NCBI RefSeq assembly: GCF_003479405.1
Contig: NZ_QUHB01000006.1
Span: forward strand, 1-64,000
Origin: Eubacterium sp. AF16-48
GTDB taxonomy: Bacteria > Bacillota > Clostridia > Lachnospirales > Lachnospiraceae
Direction of reading: 5' to 3'
DNA length: 64,000 nucleotides
Below are positions 1 to 9,007 of this stretch, in pieces. The notes beneath the pieces are model-generated. The model was not told the origin of the DNA. It did not search any database and saw only the letters and a list, made by a program, of their open reading frames with translations. The first letter of the stretch is position 1. Every line of letters begins with the position of its first letter. A program made the translations under genes and the position numbers.

Positions 1-60
1 ACAGGGTGTGGAATTTAGTCTTTCACACGGAATTTACTTTTACAAGTCAGCATTACCTCT

Positions 61-1071
61 TTAATATCCTAATTCTTCTGTTTCTCTTTTGTATACATAT
101 ACATGGTCAGAAAGTATTTCCACAGGATCTAACTGAGTTCTGTTTACCTCCCGTATCATTTCGTCTATTTCTTTTGTATCCCAACCCATGGCAGGAATCA
201 ATATCACCTCATGAATGGAACTGGGAATAATATATATATCCTGTCCAACCTTGTCAGCGAACTTTTTAAGTACCCCGGGATAAAGTATGCATGCTGCCCC
301 ATTTGACTTGTCTTCGTTAGTCATTACATACATCTCCATATTTCTGTCTAATTTAACTTTTTCCATCTCTTCCTTAACCATATCCTCAACTTGTGCATAT
401 GTATATCCCCCATAGCAGGTTTCCTCTTTTATTAAATCACCATCATCATTATCCTCATCCCTTTCATCCCCCACTATACTGTCAAGAATCATTTCAGAAA
501 TAATATCTTCCATTCTACGTATAACAGGATGATACTTTGTCCATGTATTCTCATAAGCCGTAACACATAACCGGGATAAATCTATTCCCCATTCTTTTAT
601 GTTGCCATCTCTAATCATGGTAACTGCCTGGGCTCCCTCCCTGTATGATACCAAAATATAAAATACTATAGCTAAATCAAGAACTCTAACATGGGGTGTT
701 GTTTTTAACATTTCTCTGTTCATATTATAATTAACCAGCTTATAAAAGATTCTTTTTTTGACCTTTGAAAAATTTCTTAAATCATTGATGTTAACTTCAT
801 TTATTAAACCCTTGGAACTATCTAAATAAACCTCAAAAATTTCTTTGCTTATATCATCAATATTCCTGCCTTTTTTAAACTGTGAGTAATAATCATTAAG
901 ATATATATTAGGGGTTGCCATGTCATTTTTTCTTTCTATACTTATGGCACGCATTCTTACATTATTATTCTTTATAATATCGTGAACAAATACTGTGCAA
1001 TCTTCTAAATTTTCCTGAACCAACTCCTCCACTTTTTCTTTTATTTCCTTAATAAACGTTACATAATCCAT
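61..1071 (-). CDS. DUF5688 family protein
   Basis: A 336-residue soluble protein with no signal peptide or membrane segment. The N-terminal layout (a short helical stretch, then residues resembling ISIERKNDMATPNIYLNDYY) and the C-terminal half containing 'GAACILYPGVLKKFADKVG' match my recollection of the DUF5688 family, which is common in Lachnospiraceae and often present in many copies. A middle segment rich in Asp and Glu (about residues 200-215) looks like a flexible acidic linker. The ATG start is preceded by AGGAG, and a good promoter lies upstream. It appears to be a single-gene transcription unit. The function of the family is not known to me, so I give none. Confidence 0.75.
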   Translation of the reverse strand: MDYVTFIKEIKEKVEELVQENLEDCTVFVHDIIKNNNVRMRAISIERKNDMATPNIYLNDYYSQFKKGRNIDDISKEIFEVYLDSSKGLINEVNINDLRNFSKVKKRIFYKLVNYNMNREMLKTTPHVRVLDLAIVFYILVSYREGAQAVTMIRDGNIKEWGIDLSRLCVTAYENTWTKYHPVIRRMEDIISEMILDSIVGDERDEDNDDGDLIKEETCYGGYTYAQVEDMVKEEMEKVKLDRNMEMYVMTNEDKSNGAACILYPGVLKKFADKVGQDIYIIPSSIHEVILIPAMGWDTKEIDEMIREVNRTQLDPVEILSDHVYVYKRETEELGY

Positions 1072-1135
1072 TTTATTTCTCCTAACATTATGAATTTGTT
1101 CAGTTGCATAAGGTTTGTGTTCGATTTATAGTTTT

Positions 1136-1164
1136 ATTATAATGCATAGCATTATATTTTTCAA
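1136..1164 (-). promoter_or_regulatory. Sigma-A promoter of the DUF5688 gene
   Basis: Read on the minus strand, TTGAAA at 1164-1159 and TATAAT at 1141-1136 are separated by exactly 17 bases. The site is about 65 bases upstream of the ATG. Confidence 0.7.
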
Positions 1165-1174
1165 CATATATTTT

Positions 1175-1205
1175 AAGTGACCATTTCTAAAAGAAATGGT
1201 CACTT
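1175..1205. terminator. Strong hairpin after the ABC transporter
   Basis: A perfect 14-bp inverted repeat (AAGTGACCATTTCT and its complement) with a 3-base loop follows the 3' end of the ABC transporter gene. Neither strand has a clear T-tract after the stem, so termination here is inferred from position and stem strength. Confidence 0.5.
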
Positions 1206-1223
1206 ATTAACTGCGGATACCTT

Positions 1224-3905
1224 TTATTTATTTCTTATTGCCTCTATAGGTCTTTTTGATGCTATCTTATAAACCGGTATAAAGCTTGCTACTGCTGCAA
1301 CGCCTAAGCTTATTAATAGAAGTAATATAATCTGTCTTGGTCCGAAATTAAGTACAGTTATTAAAACTCCCATCTCTTTTCTTATAGCACTGTTTATCCA
1401 TACTGTAACGCTTCCGGCAGCTATTGTTGCTAAAACAAAGTTTATAACAGCTATAATAAAGCTCTCTGAGAAGAATATTCTAAATACGTCATTACTTCTT
1501 GCACCTATTGCCCTAAGTATTCCGATTTCCTGCTTTTTGTAAGCTATACTTGTGGCAATAAAGTTTGATAACATAATTGCCGCAAATAATGCAAATCCCA
1601 ATCCCACATACAGGAATACCTTTGATAATACATTTAATATTTCATCTACTGAATCTAACTCAAAGGTAACTGAATTTTGCATTTTAAATTTTACATTATC
1701 TTTTTCCGTATAACAATACTTTACAAGTTTTTGTATGTCTGCCTTGTTATCAGGCATTGATGACACTGCAAAACTATAAGTTCCAATTGCTCCAACCCAG
1801 TCTTTTTCGTAGAATTTATCAGGAACAACATATACTGCCTTACCTCCTCCTTTTATTACTCCTACTATCTTCCAGTTTTTATCTGTTTTTTCCTCTTCAC
1901 TGGCTAATGAATAGCTTATGTTGAAAAATGGTTCATTCTTAAGATATTCAACGAAATCCTTAGCATCTGCATTTTCACCGTTTTTGTATATTTGTCCTTC
2001 CGGAACAATTATTTCATTATCTGCTAATTTACTCTTTTCACCATCAACCCATGTAATTTTTGACTTGTCAGCATCTGATAATTTTATCATTCCATCAGAT
2101 GAACAATCGTAGCTGCTATTGCTTACATCCATATAAATGGAATTAGTATTTACATTAATAACCTTTCCGTCACCATTGACTAAACTTTCAACATATCCGT
2201 CACCGGTCATGGCTACACATGATAAGCTGTATTCCTTTATCCCATCCAATTCTCTGCTTAAGGCATACATGGCAAGAGTTTCTGCATTACTTTTTCCTGT
2301 CATGCTGTCACCTATTGTTTTATATCTGTTAAAATCAACCTTTGTGTCAATTACGGCAGTAACAGTAAATTTATCCCCGTTTAACTCAATTGTTTTTCCT
2401 ATAATATCTTTATAATCTGAAATCTTTTCAATGCTTTTGCCTTCTAAATATCCTGTTTTTTCGTAGGTTTTATATACATATTCACTAATAGCTATTTCTT
2501 TCTTACCTCCGTCAGGCAGTTTCCCGGCTAATACCTTGTATCCCATTTCATCAATTATTTTCTGATTAATGTCAGCAAATCCTGTTATTGATGTTGCGTA
2601 TGGACAATAGACTTCATTTCCTGACAGATTTGATGTGTCTTTTATGTTTGTCATTTCCATTCCTTCATCGCTAGGCATATAAACACCTCTGAAATCATGG
2701 CCTGTTTCTTTACTTATCTTTGCTACATCTTCATCTGTAAGTTTGTATGACCAGTCATCCCACCATGTAGCTCCATCGTTATCCATTTTTTTAGCTTTTA
2801 ATACAGACGCATATTTTATATTTGAATCTGATATTGAATTAGTACATGTTTTAATATGGTCATATGTTCCAAATGTATCTGCCAGTGCAAACATTCCAAA
2901 TGCCACAAAAGACAATAAAATAGTAATCACCAGTCTAAATTTCTTGTGTTTTAAACCACTTGCTCCAATTTTAAAGGAATTTTTAACAGGAAGCTTTGAT
3001 TTAATTAATTTAAACCCTCCATCCACATAATCAATTGCATCCTGATTTGTTTTTTTGAAATTGCCGCTAACATGCTGCTTAGCTTTTATTGTTGCCTTAA
3101 CATCTTTTTTGGCAGAATCCATATACTCATTTATTGCAATTCTGTCTTCCTCTGTAAGATGATATCCTTCAGATATAATAAAACCGTCCTCTTCAAAGGA
3201 AATTCCCTGGGAGAAATCAATTTCATCACCGTCTGTTTTTTCTACATCTGAAATAACTTTTCCATCTGCCAGTTCTATAATTCTGTCTCCATACTGCTCT
3301 GCAAACTCCCTATCGTGTGAAACTACAATTACAAGCTTCTCCTCTGACAGCTTTTTCAGTGTATCAAAAACCTGTTTTCCTGTATTAGAATCCAAGGCTC
3401 CTGTAGGCTCATCTGCCATAATTATCTGAGGATTTTTTACTAAAGCTCTTGCAATTGCAACTCTTTGCTTCTGACCTCCTGAAAGTTCATTTGGCTTTCT
3501 GTCACCAAATCCGTCTAAATCTACCTGTCTTAATATTTTACTTATTTCCTCATCTGTGGCTTTTCTTCCCTGAAGTTCAATTGCCAATGCTATATTAGCT
3601 CCCACAGTAAATTCTTCTAAAACATTGTACTCCTGAAAAATAAATCCAACATATGTATTTCTGTATGAATCAAAATGATTCTGTTTAAAGTTTTTAGAAG
3701 AAACACCTTTTATAATTATTTCTCCATCATCATATTTATCTAGTCCTCCTAAGAGATTAAGTAATGTTGACTTGCCGCTTCCGGACTTTCCCAACAGGAA
3801 AATCATTCCTTTTTCAGGAAATTTTAATGATATACCTTTTAATGCTTCAACAGAAACACCTTTTTTGGTTTTATATGTTTTTCGTAAATTTTTCGTTTCT
3901 AACAT
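1224..3905 (-). CDS. ABC transporter, ATPase fused to FtsX/MacB-type permease
   Basis: An 893-residue fusion. The ATPase domain covers about residues 1-225 with Walker A GKSGSGKST (39-47), an LSGGQ signature and Walker B followed by DEPTGALD, as in the MacB/LolD class. A linker leads to a first membrane helix near residue 330, a large extracytoplasmic domain (about 350-755), and three C-terminal helices with the FtsX-like 'GILRAIGARSNDVFRIF' loop. This is half of an exporter or mechanotransmission ABC system of the kind used for peptide export or resistance; the substrate cannot be told. I chose ATG 3905: an ATG seven codons upstream (3926) overlaps the GGAAAAGG ribosome site that serves 3905. 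The promoter upstream is overlapped by a palindrome. Confidence 0.85.
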   Translation of the reverse strand: MLETKNLRKTYKTKKGVSVEALKGISLKFPEKGMIFLLGKSGSGKSTLLNLLGGLDKYDDGEIIIKGVSSKNFKQNHFDSYRNTYVGFIFQEYNVLEEFTVGANIALAIELQGRKATDEEISKILRQVDLDGFGDRKPNELSGGQKQRVAIARALVKNPQIIMADEPTGALDSNTGKQVFDTLKKLSEEKLVIVVSHDREFAEQYGDRIIELADGKVISDVEKTDGDEIDFSQGISFEEDGFIISEGYHLTEEDRIAINEYMDSAKKDVKATIKAKQHVSGNFKKTNQDAIDYVDGGFKLIKSKLPVKNSFKIGASGLKHKKFRLVITILLSFVAFGMFALADTFGTYDHIKTCTNSISDSNIKYASVLKAKKMDNDGATWWDDWSYKLTDEDVAKISKETGHDFRGVYMPSDEGMEMTNIKDTSNLSGNEVYCPYATSITGFADINQKIIDEMGYKVLAGKLPDGGKKEIAISEYVYKTYEKTGYLEGKSIEKISDYKDIIGKTIELNGDKFTVTAVIDTKVDFNRYKTIGDSMTGKSNAETLAMYALSRELDGIKEYSLSCVAMTGDGYVESLVNGDGKVINVNTNSIYMDVSNSSYDCSSDGMIKLSDADKSKITWVDGEKSKLADNEIIVPEGQIYKNGENADAKDFVEYLKNEPFFNISYSLASEEEKTDKNWKIVGVIKGGGKAVYVVPDKFYEKDWVGAIGTYSFAVSSMPDNKADIQKLVKYCYTEKDNVKFKMQNSVTFELDSVDEILNVLSKVFLYVGLGFALFAAIMLSNFIATSIAYKKQEIGILRAIGARSNDVFRIFFSESFIIAVINFVLATIAAGSVTVWINSAIRKEMGVLITVLNFGPRQIILLLLISLGVAAVASFIPVYKIASKRPIEAIRNK

Positions 3906-3962
3906 TTTACTACCTTTTCCTTTCATATTGTATCGCTCTAGAACTAATTGTACTATATCAAT

Positions 3963-3978
3963 TAATACAATTGTATTA
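3963..3978. promoter_or_regulatory. 16-bp palindromic operator candidate
   Basis: TAATACAATTGTATTA is a perfect palindrome covering the -10 box and the start region of the ABC transporter promoter. This is a classic position for a dimeric repressor. No regulator gene is next to it in this window, so the cognate protein is unknown. Confidence 0.5.
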
Positions 3979-4003
3979 TAGTAACCCCATTTTAATCTGT
4001 CAA
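3975..4003 (-). promoter_or_regulatory. Consensus sigma-A promoter of the ABC transporter
   Basis: TTGACA (4003-3998 on the minus strand), 17 bases, then TATAAT (3980-3975): a perfect match to consensus at both boxes. A 16-bp palindrome at 3963-3978 overlaps the -10 box, which suggests the promoter is strong but repressed. Confidence 0.85.
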
Positions 4004-4065
4004 CCCCCTTTTTATTTAAATATTTTATTCTTTATATTTACAGTATGGAATAATACCTAATAACA

Positions 4066-4112
4066 CAAAACGACCTTTAACTACCGGTTTAAAACCCGAT
4101 AGCTAAAGGCCG
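4066..4112 (-). terminator. Terminator of the GH18 gene
   Basis: About 35 bases past the stop, GGCCTTTAGCTATCGGGTTT can pair with AAACCGGTAGTTAAAGGTC through a long stem with G-U pairs. The tract GTTTTGTG follows on the minus strand. Confidence 0.65.
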
Positions 4113-4144
4113 CCTTTAAATTATAGGAAATAGGTTATAAGTAT

Positions 4145-7100
4145 TTATGCTCCCACGATTATATTTCCCCAGTCATAGTCCACAATCTTATATGCCGGAT
4201 TTACCGGTAAAAGTATTTTCTCATATAAAAAATTATGTCCTGCTACTGTATTCATTTTTCTGTTCTGATACAAAATATCAGCAATGGAATAAATTGTATA
4301 GTTTTCAACATTGCTATATACATATGTTCCATCCTTTAATTGTGCATATGCTCTTACCATAAATTTATCACTGTAATATTTAACGGAATCCACAAACTGC
4401 ATTGTCATAGTGTAGCTTTGTGCATCTTCCATATCACTGTATGCCACAGAGCATTTTCCTATATCTGTAGACTGATAGTTCATTACTCCCTTACTTGAAC
4501 TTCCTACTACCATATCTTCTGCTGTTGCATAATTCGCCACACCATATACAAGACCTGAACTTACAATTTCCTTATTAGGATCAGAAACTGAATATACAAC
4601 TCTATGTCCCTTTACTGTTGTGCTAATCTGGTATCCGTTTATTTCAATTCCTGCCTTCTTTGGAGCTGTTGTAGGTGCTTCTGTTGGTGCCACTGTGGTT
4701 TCTTCCTTATAATTTTCAACGGAGAAATCCGCCACATTGCATGCTCCGCCTTCTGCCATAATTGTTAATGTATGCTTACCTGTCTGACTAAGATTAATTT
4801 TTGCACTGTGATCCACAAAAGTTGTCCATGTGCTGCTTGCCTGAACAGGTATAGTTGCTATGGTATTTCCGTCTAATTTTACAATCATATTTTTAGCATT
4901 ATACTGAGCATCCCCTGCTGCAAGTTTTAGATTAATAGTATAATCTCCCGCCTTAGCAACAGAAACCATATAGCTAAGATACAATCCATCATTAAGATTT
5001 CCTGCATATGTTACATTGTTATCAGTATTCATGGTTATGGCTGATGACTTGTCTGAGTATGAATTTACCGGTATTGTTCCCGGAATATCTGATACTGTTA
5101 CAACTGTCTCCTTCTGCATTACATCTTTAATTGCCGCCAAAAGAGAATTACTTCCAAAGGAATCCTGTCCTAATTCCCAAATCATGATTCCACCGTAATC
5201 TTTACTAAGTTCAGCCTTCTCACGGATAGTCTTTTCACCGTTATAATAAATGCCATTATAGTAATCAAGATTTTTGTTATTAGCATCCATAGCTATAATC
5301 TGTGAATATGTGTAATCCTTTGCCCCTGAACTATATCCATAGAAAGGCACACCGATAGTCATTCTTTCTTTGCTGATTCCTCTATTGCCATAATAATTAA
5401 CCATATTTGTTATCTGACTCATAGGTGCAACAGGTCCATCCCCAAAAGTTGCATCATATGTCATCAGATTTACAAAATCAAAATAGTTATATGTACTGTT
5501 TTGTATAGGTTCTGTAAACCAGGAACTTACTGCCATTGTAAGGAGTTTTCCTTCTGCCTTTAATCTTCCTGAAAGCTCTGAACACATAGCATCAAAATTG
5601 CTCCACGTATTGCTGTCCGTTACCTCAATGTCAATATCAACCCCATCTAAATTTAATCTGTCCACATATGTCATTATCTGATTAACAAATGATGTTCTCT
5701 TAGCTGCCGTTCCAAATGGATTATCACTGGTATTAAAACCACTTCCTCCACCAATTGCAATTAATGCCTTAACATTATTTGCATGGCATTTATTTACTAT
5801 AGTCTGAACTGTGCTATCAGAAAATCCCGATGTTAATGTACCATTTGCGTATGTCATAAATGAAAGACAGCAATGGGTCAGGGCTGAAAAATCAATTGAA
5901 TTAATGGCACTTGTTCTATATGATGGCAAATACCCTACTACTCTCTTATTTCCCTTTGACACAACGGTTGTTGGCTGTTCAGTAGGTTTTGCCGTTGTTA
6001 CTTCTTTAGTTGTTTCCACAGTGCTGTCATCTACCTTTGTAAATACAATATCAGAAATATTTACCGAACCTGTAGACGTAAGCTTTATTGTCTGCTCTCC
6101 TGCACTGTCAAAATTAACAATAGCAGAAACCTTCTGAAAATCCTCCCAATCTGTTTTATTAATTACATTTAAGGTTGTAAGTAATGTTGAACCTGCATAA
6201 AGAGACAGTTGTCTGTTAGAATTGCTGTTCCCTGATACAGCACATACCTCAACTTTGTATTTTCCTTTTTGTGCTACTTTAACCTTATATTCAAGGGCTG
6301 AACCTCCTACAAGATTTCCCACATACTTAACACCCGCTGATGTGGTATTGGTAGTAATTCCACTGGTTACAGTAGTATAATCAGTAGCATTAATTGTTCC
6401 CGGAACATCCTTTGCCGTTACGTTTTCTGAGCTTTTTCCATTAAGTCTTCTTTCTAACTGGTCATAATACAATGACTGTGGAGACAATGTGCTTCCGCTT
6501 CCAATTCCCTCCTTATAATCCTCCGGTGCCGTATTAACAGTTCCATACTGGGAAGACATTGTGGTTGGAGTTGTTTTAACTGCCGTGGCAGCTCCCTGAG
6601 TTCCTATTATGTAGCCATATCCAAACTGACGTGAATCAATTATGTAATTTGTTCCTGATTTATAATAATTTCCCTTTGTATTCCAGAAAACCGTCTGGGT
6701 AGAAGTATAACCGTGTCTGTTTCCTGCCGTTCCACCATATGGTCTTACATTTGTTTCCACAAAGTCACCATTTAACTCCTCGTTGTCAATAAGATTTGAC
6801 ATACTTAAATACATATGAAAATCACTTCCGTATTTAGGGTCTGTCGACTTGTAATGATATACTACATTTCCACTGGCATAAGAATATTTAAAAGCAAAAC
6901 TATGTCTTGCACTGGTAGAAGAACAGTTTTTAATCAATGTTTCCTGACCACATACATTCATTCCATAGCCGTTTCCACCGCCACCTTCATACTGCGGATA
7001 ACTGAAATCACAATTTTCAACTGTTAAGTTTCTTGTCTGATTTATATCAAGACCATTAGAACTCATATGTATCTGACTTGCATTTCCTGCCTGATATGTT

Positions 7101-8119
7101 GAAATGTTTTTTGCAAAACAGTTTACATTCAGTGAAAATTTAATAAGAAAAGCATTGTTTACATTATAAGAACCGTTTCCGCTGGTTTTGTAATCTTCTT
7201 CTCCCCATCCGTTTCCATTGCTGTTTGCCTTGTTTCCTATGGAGAAATCACAAAGTCCCACATTAGTCTGCTTTGGAGATACTTTATAGATTCTTGCATT
7301 ATCTCTGGTCTTCATATAGTACCTTGTAGGAATATCGATTTCTACTGTTTTAGCAGAAGTATTAACACCTGTTATTTTTCTATAGAATGTAGTTCCCATA
7401 GTTGTAGGATTAACACTTGCTGACCAAAAACCTGACATGCTATGTTCATTAATCCAGTCTGCTGTTCTGTTACCTCTGATAATAACCCAGTCACCTGCTT
7501 TAAAATTACTTACATCATTTACATGAATGGTAGTTGTTGGTGTAGAAGGAATATCCTGAGATAAATAATATGTTTTTCCGTCATCAGCGCTGTTCCATGT
7601 TCCACCATTTGGAGAAATATTTATAACCTGACAAAATCTCATATTTTCTGCGTAACATCTTATAAATGTCTTTCCAACACCTGCACCCTTAAAAAGAATG
7701 TTGCTTCCCTTAATACGCAAAGCTGCTGAGTTTTCTGAAGATGTTGGTTTAACCTTAAATGTACCTTCCGGGAGATACACCGTTCCCCCTCCTGCTGCTT
7801 CAACTGCATTAATTGCACTCTGAATGGCACCGGTAGAATCATTAGCTCCTGTAGCATCTGCGCCGTAATCCACTACATTAGCATATAATCCTGACATTTG
7901 TGTAGGTATGTCTTTCTCTCCCCTTTCATAACCTGCATATGAAAAGTCATGTAAAAACTGTCCACTGCTGTTAGTATAACCCGGTGTCCAATTTTCCGGG
8001 TATAATACGCTACGCCATGTAGACGCTGCCTTCGTCTGCTGTGGTGCTATGGCACTTGGAAGCAACGATACAACCATCATGCATGACATTAAAACTGATA
8101 AAAACTTCTTTTTAAACAT
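4145..8119 (-). CDS. Secreted multidomain glycan-active protein: pectate-lyase-type beta-helix + GH18
   Basis: 1324 residues. An N-terminal signal peptide (KKK then a hydrophobic core, cleavage near residue 31) is followed by a pectate-lyase-3 type right-handed beta-helix region (about 80-560; 'VDYGADATGANDSTGAIQ' and many short N-rich rungs). Next come a beta-sandwich CBM6-like module (about 569-693), a Thr/Pro linker, a GH18 domain (about 729-1003) with the catalytic motif DGVDIDIE (residues 825-832, acid E832), a second CBM6-like module (about 1010-1138), a second Thr/Pro linker and a 165-residue C-terminal beta-rich domain I cannot classify. No LPXTG motif is present. It may act on chitin- or peptidoglycan-like glycans, or be a spore or cell-surface enzyme; the combined substrate is unknown. 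The gene is monocistronic with its own promoter and terminator. Confidence 0.85.
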   Translation of the reverse strand: MFKKKFLSVLMSCMMVVSLLPSAIAPQQTKAASTWRSVLYPENWTPGYTNSSGQFLHDFSYAGYERGEKDIPTQMSGLYANVVDYGADATGANDSTGAIQSAINAVEAAGGGTVYLPEGTFKVKPTSSENSAALRIKGSNILFKGAGVGKTFIRCYAENMRFCQVINISPNGGTWNSADDGKTYYLSQDIPSTPTTTIHVNDVSNFKAGDWVIIRGNRTADWINEHSMSGFWSASVNPTTMGTTFYRKITGVNTSAKTVEIDIPTRYYMKTRDNARIYKVSPKQTNVGLCDFSIGNKANSNGNGWGEEDYKTSGNGSYNVNNAFLIKFSLNVNCFAKNISTYQAGNASQIHMSSNGLDINQTRNLTVENCDFSYPQYEGGGGNGYGMNVCGQETLIKNCSSTSARHSFAFKYSYASGNVVYHYKSTDPKYGSDFHMYLSMSNLIDNEELNGDFVETNVRPYGGTAGNRHGYTSTQTVFWNTKGNYYKSGTNYIIDSRQFGYGYIIGTQGAATAVKTTPTTMSSQYGTVNTAPEDYKEGIGSGSTLSPQSLYYDQLERRLNGKSSENVTAKDVPGTINATDYTTVTSGITTNTTSAGVKYVGNLVGGSALEYKVKVAQKGKYKVEVCAVSGNSNSNRQLSLYAGSTLLTTLNVINKTDWEDFQKVSAIVNFDSAGEQTIKLTSTGSVNISDIVFTKVDDSTVETTKEVTTAKPTEQPTTVVSKGNKRVVGYLPSYRTSAINSIDFSALTHCCLSFMTYANGTLTSGFSDSTVQTIVNKCHANNVKALIAIGGGSGFNTSDNPFGTAAKRTSFVNQIMTYVDRLNLDGVDIDIEVTDSNTWSNFDAMCSELSGRLKAEGKLLTMAVSSWFTEPIQNSTYNYFDFVNLMTYDATFGDGPVAPMSQITNMVNYYGNRGISKERMTIGVPFYGYSSGAKDYTYSQIIAMDANNKNLDYYNGIYYNGEKTIREKAELSKDYGGIMIWELGQDSFGSNSLLAAIKDVMQKETVVTVSDIPGTIPVNSYSDKSSAITMNTDNNVTYAGNLNDGLYLSYMVSVAKAGDYTINLKLAAGDAQYNAKNMIVKLDGNTIATIPVQASSTWTTFVDHSAKINLSQTGKHTLTIMAEGGACNVADFSVENYKEETTVAPTEAPTTAPKKAGIEINGYQISTTVKGHRVVYSVSDPNKEIVSSGLVYGVANYATAEDMVVGSSSKGVMNYQSTDIGKCSVAYSDMEDAQSYTMTMQFVDSVKYYSDKFMVRAYAQLKDGTYVYSNVENYTIYSIADILYQNRKMNTVAGHNFLYEKILLPVNPAYKIVDYDWGNIIVGA

Positions 8120-8160
8120 AGAAGCCCCCCTCCTAAAAAAATAATAGAATAGTGTGATTT

Positions 8161-8185
8161 GTATGTATTTTTTTAGTATACATAC
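8161..8185. promoter_or_regulatory. Inverted repeat between promoter and RBS of the GH18 gene
   Basis: GTATGTA and TACATAC are separated by 11 bases, just downstream of the -10 box of the GH18 gene. This could be an operator or a 5' mRNA hairpin; I cannot tell which. Confidence 0.35.
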
Positions 8186-8197
8186 TTTTCATTAACA

Positions 8198-8226
8198 ATA
8201 ATATATACTTTTGTGTGTTAAGTCAA
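8198..8226 (-). promoter_or_regulatory. Sigma-A promoter of the GH18 gene
   Basis: TTGACT (8226-8221 on the minus strand) and TATTAT (8203-8198) with a 17-base spacer. The site is about 80 bases upstream of the ATG, which has a very strong AGGAGGGG ribosome site. Confidence 0.65.
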
Positions 8227-8303
8227 CAGATTTTTGTACATTATTTACAAAAACTATTTTTATTTTATTGTTTTTTTTGTGCTATTTATATTAAAATTTT
8301 GGT

Positions 8304-8349
8304 AAAAAAAGAGAAGAATTAAGTAATTGTCTTATCTAATTCTTCTCTT
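8304..8349 (-). terminator. Terminator of typA-deoC
   Basis: On the minus strand AGAGAAGAATTA, a 15-base loop and TAATTCTTCTCT are followed by seven T. The hairpin starts 14 bases after the deoC stop. Confidence 0.85.
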
Positions 8350-8362
8350 CAAAAAAATATTT

Positions 8363-9007
8363 TTATTTAATTAATCCGATAATTTTACTGGTTCCTAACC
8401 TGTCTGCCCCTAAATTAAGGAATTTTTCGGCATCTTCTAATGAAGCTATTCCTCCTGCAGCTTTTATATGGGTATTATTAGAAATATTTTTATTTAAAAT
8501 TTCCACATCTTCAAAAGATGCACCCCTAATTGAAAATCCTGTAGAAGTTTTTATAAAGTCTGCCTTAGACATTGACACCACTTCTGTCATTTTAACTTTT
8601 TCTTCATCAGTTAAAAGAGCCGTTTCAACAATTACTTTAAGTAATCTTCCATCACATGCATCTTTAACTTTATTTATTTCGCTAAATATTGCATCGTAAT
8701 TTTTTTCCTTAACCCATCCTAAATTAATAACCATATCAATTTCAGATGCACCATTTTTTACGGCATCCATGGCTTCAGCACACTTTATGTCTGTTGTGTT
8801 ATATCCGTTAGGAAATCCGATTACCGTACATACGGGTATTTTCCCTTCAACATATTCTGCCGCTTTTTTAACAAAAGAAGGTGGAATACACACAGACGCT
8901 GTGGAATACTCTATTCCCTCGTCGCAAATCTGCTTAATCTGTTCCCATGTTGCATCCTGCTTTAATAAAGTATGGTCAACCTTTTTTAATATCTCTTTAA
9001 TTTCCAT
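8363..9007 (-). CDS. deoC: Deoxyribose-phosphate aldolase
   Basis: 214 residues, typical length for class I DERA. It cleaves 2-deoxyribose-5-phosphate to glyceraldehyde-3-phosphate and acetaldehyde, the last step of deoxynucleoside catabolism in the cytoplasm. The Schiff-base lysine is K153 in DFIKTSTGF; D91 (EIDMVINLG) and K182 (IKAAGG) complete the catalytic set. The ATG overlaps the end of typA by 11 bases and has its own AAGGAAG site, so the two genes are co-transcribed. No other deo genes are adjacent. Confidence 0.95.
   Translation of the reverse strand: MEIKEILKKVDHTLLKQDATWEQIKQICDEGIEYSTASVCIPPSFVKKAAEYVEGKIPVCTVIGFPNGYNTTDIKCAEAMDAVKNGASEIDMVINLGWVKEKNYDAIFSEINKVKDACDGRLLKVIVETALLTDEEKVKMTEVVSMSKADFIKTSTGFSIRGASFEDVEILNKNISNNTHIKAAGGIASLEDAEKFLNLGADRLGTSKIIGLIK

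Noticed and set aside
1..60. Start of an upstream gene at the left window edge
   Set aside because: The first 60 bases hold only a short GTGTG/CACAC stem and the end of the intergenic space; no reading frame of good quality enters from the left.
7660..7857. Reading frame inside the GH18 gene on the same strand
   Set aside because: It is an out-of-frame shadow of the beta-helix domain with no ribosome site.
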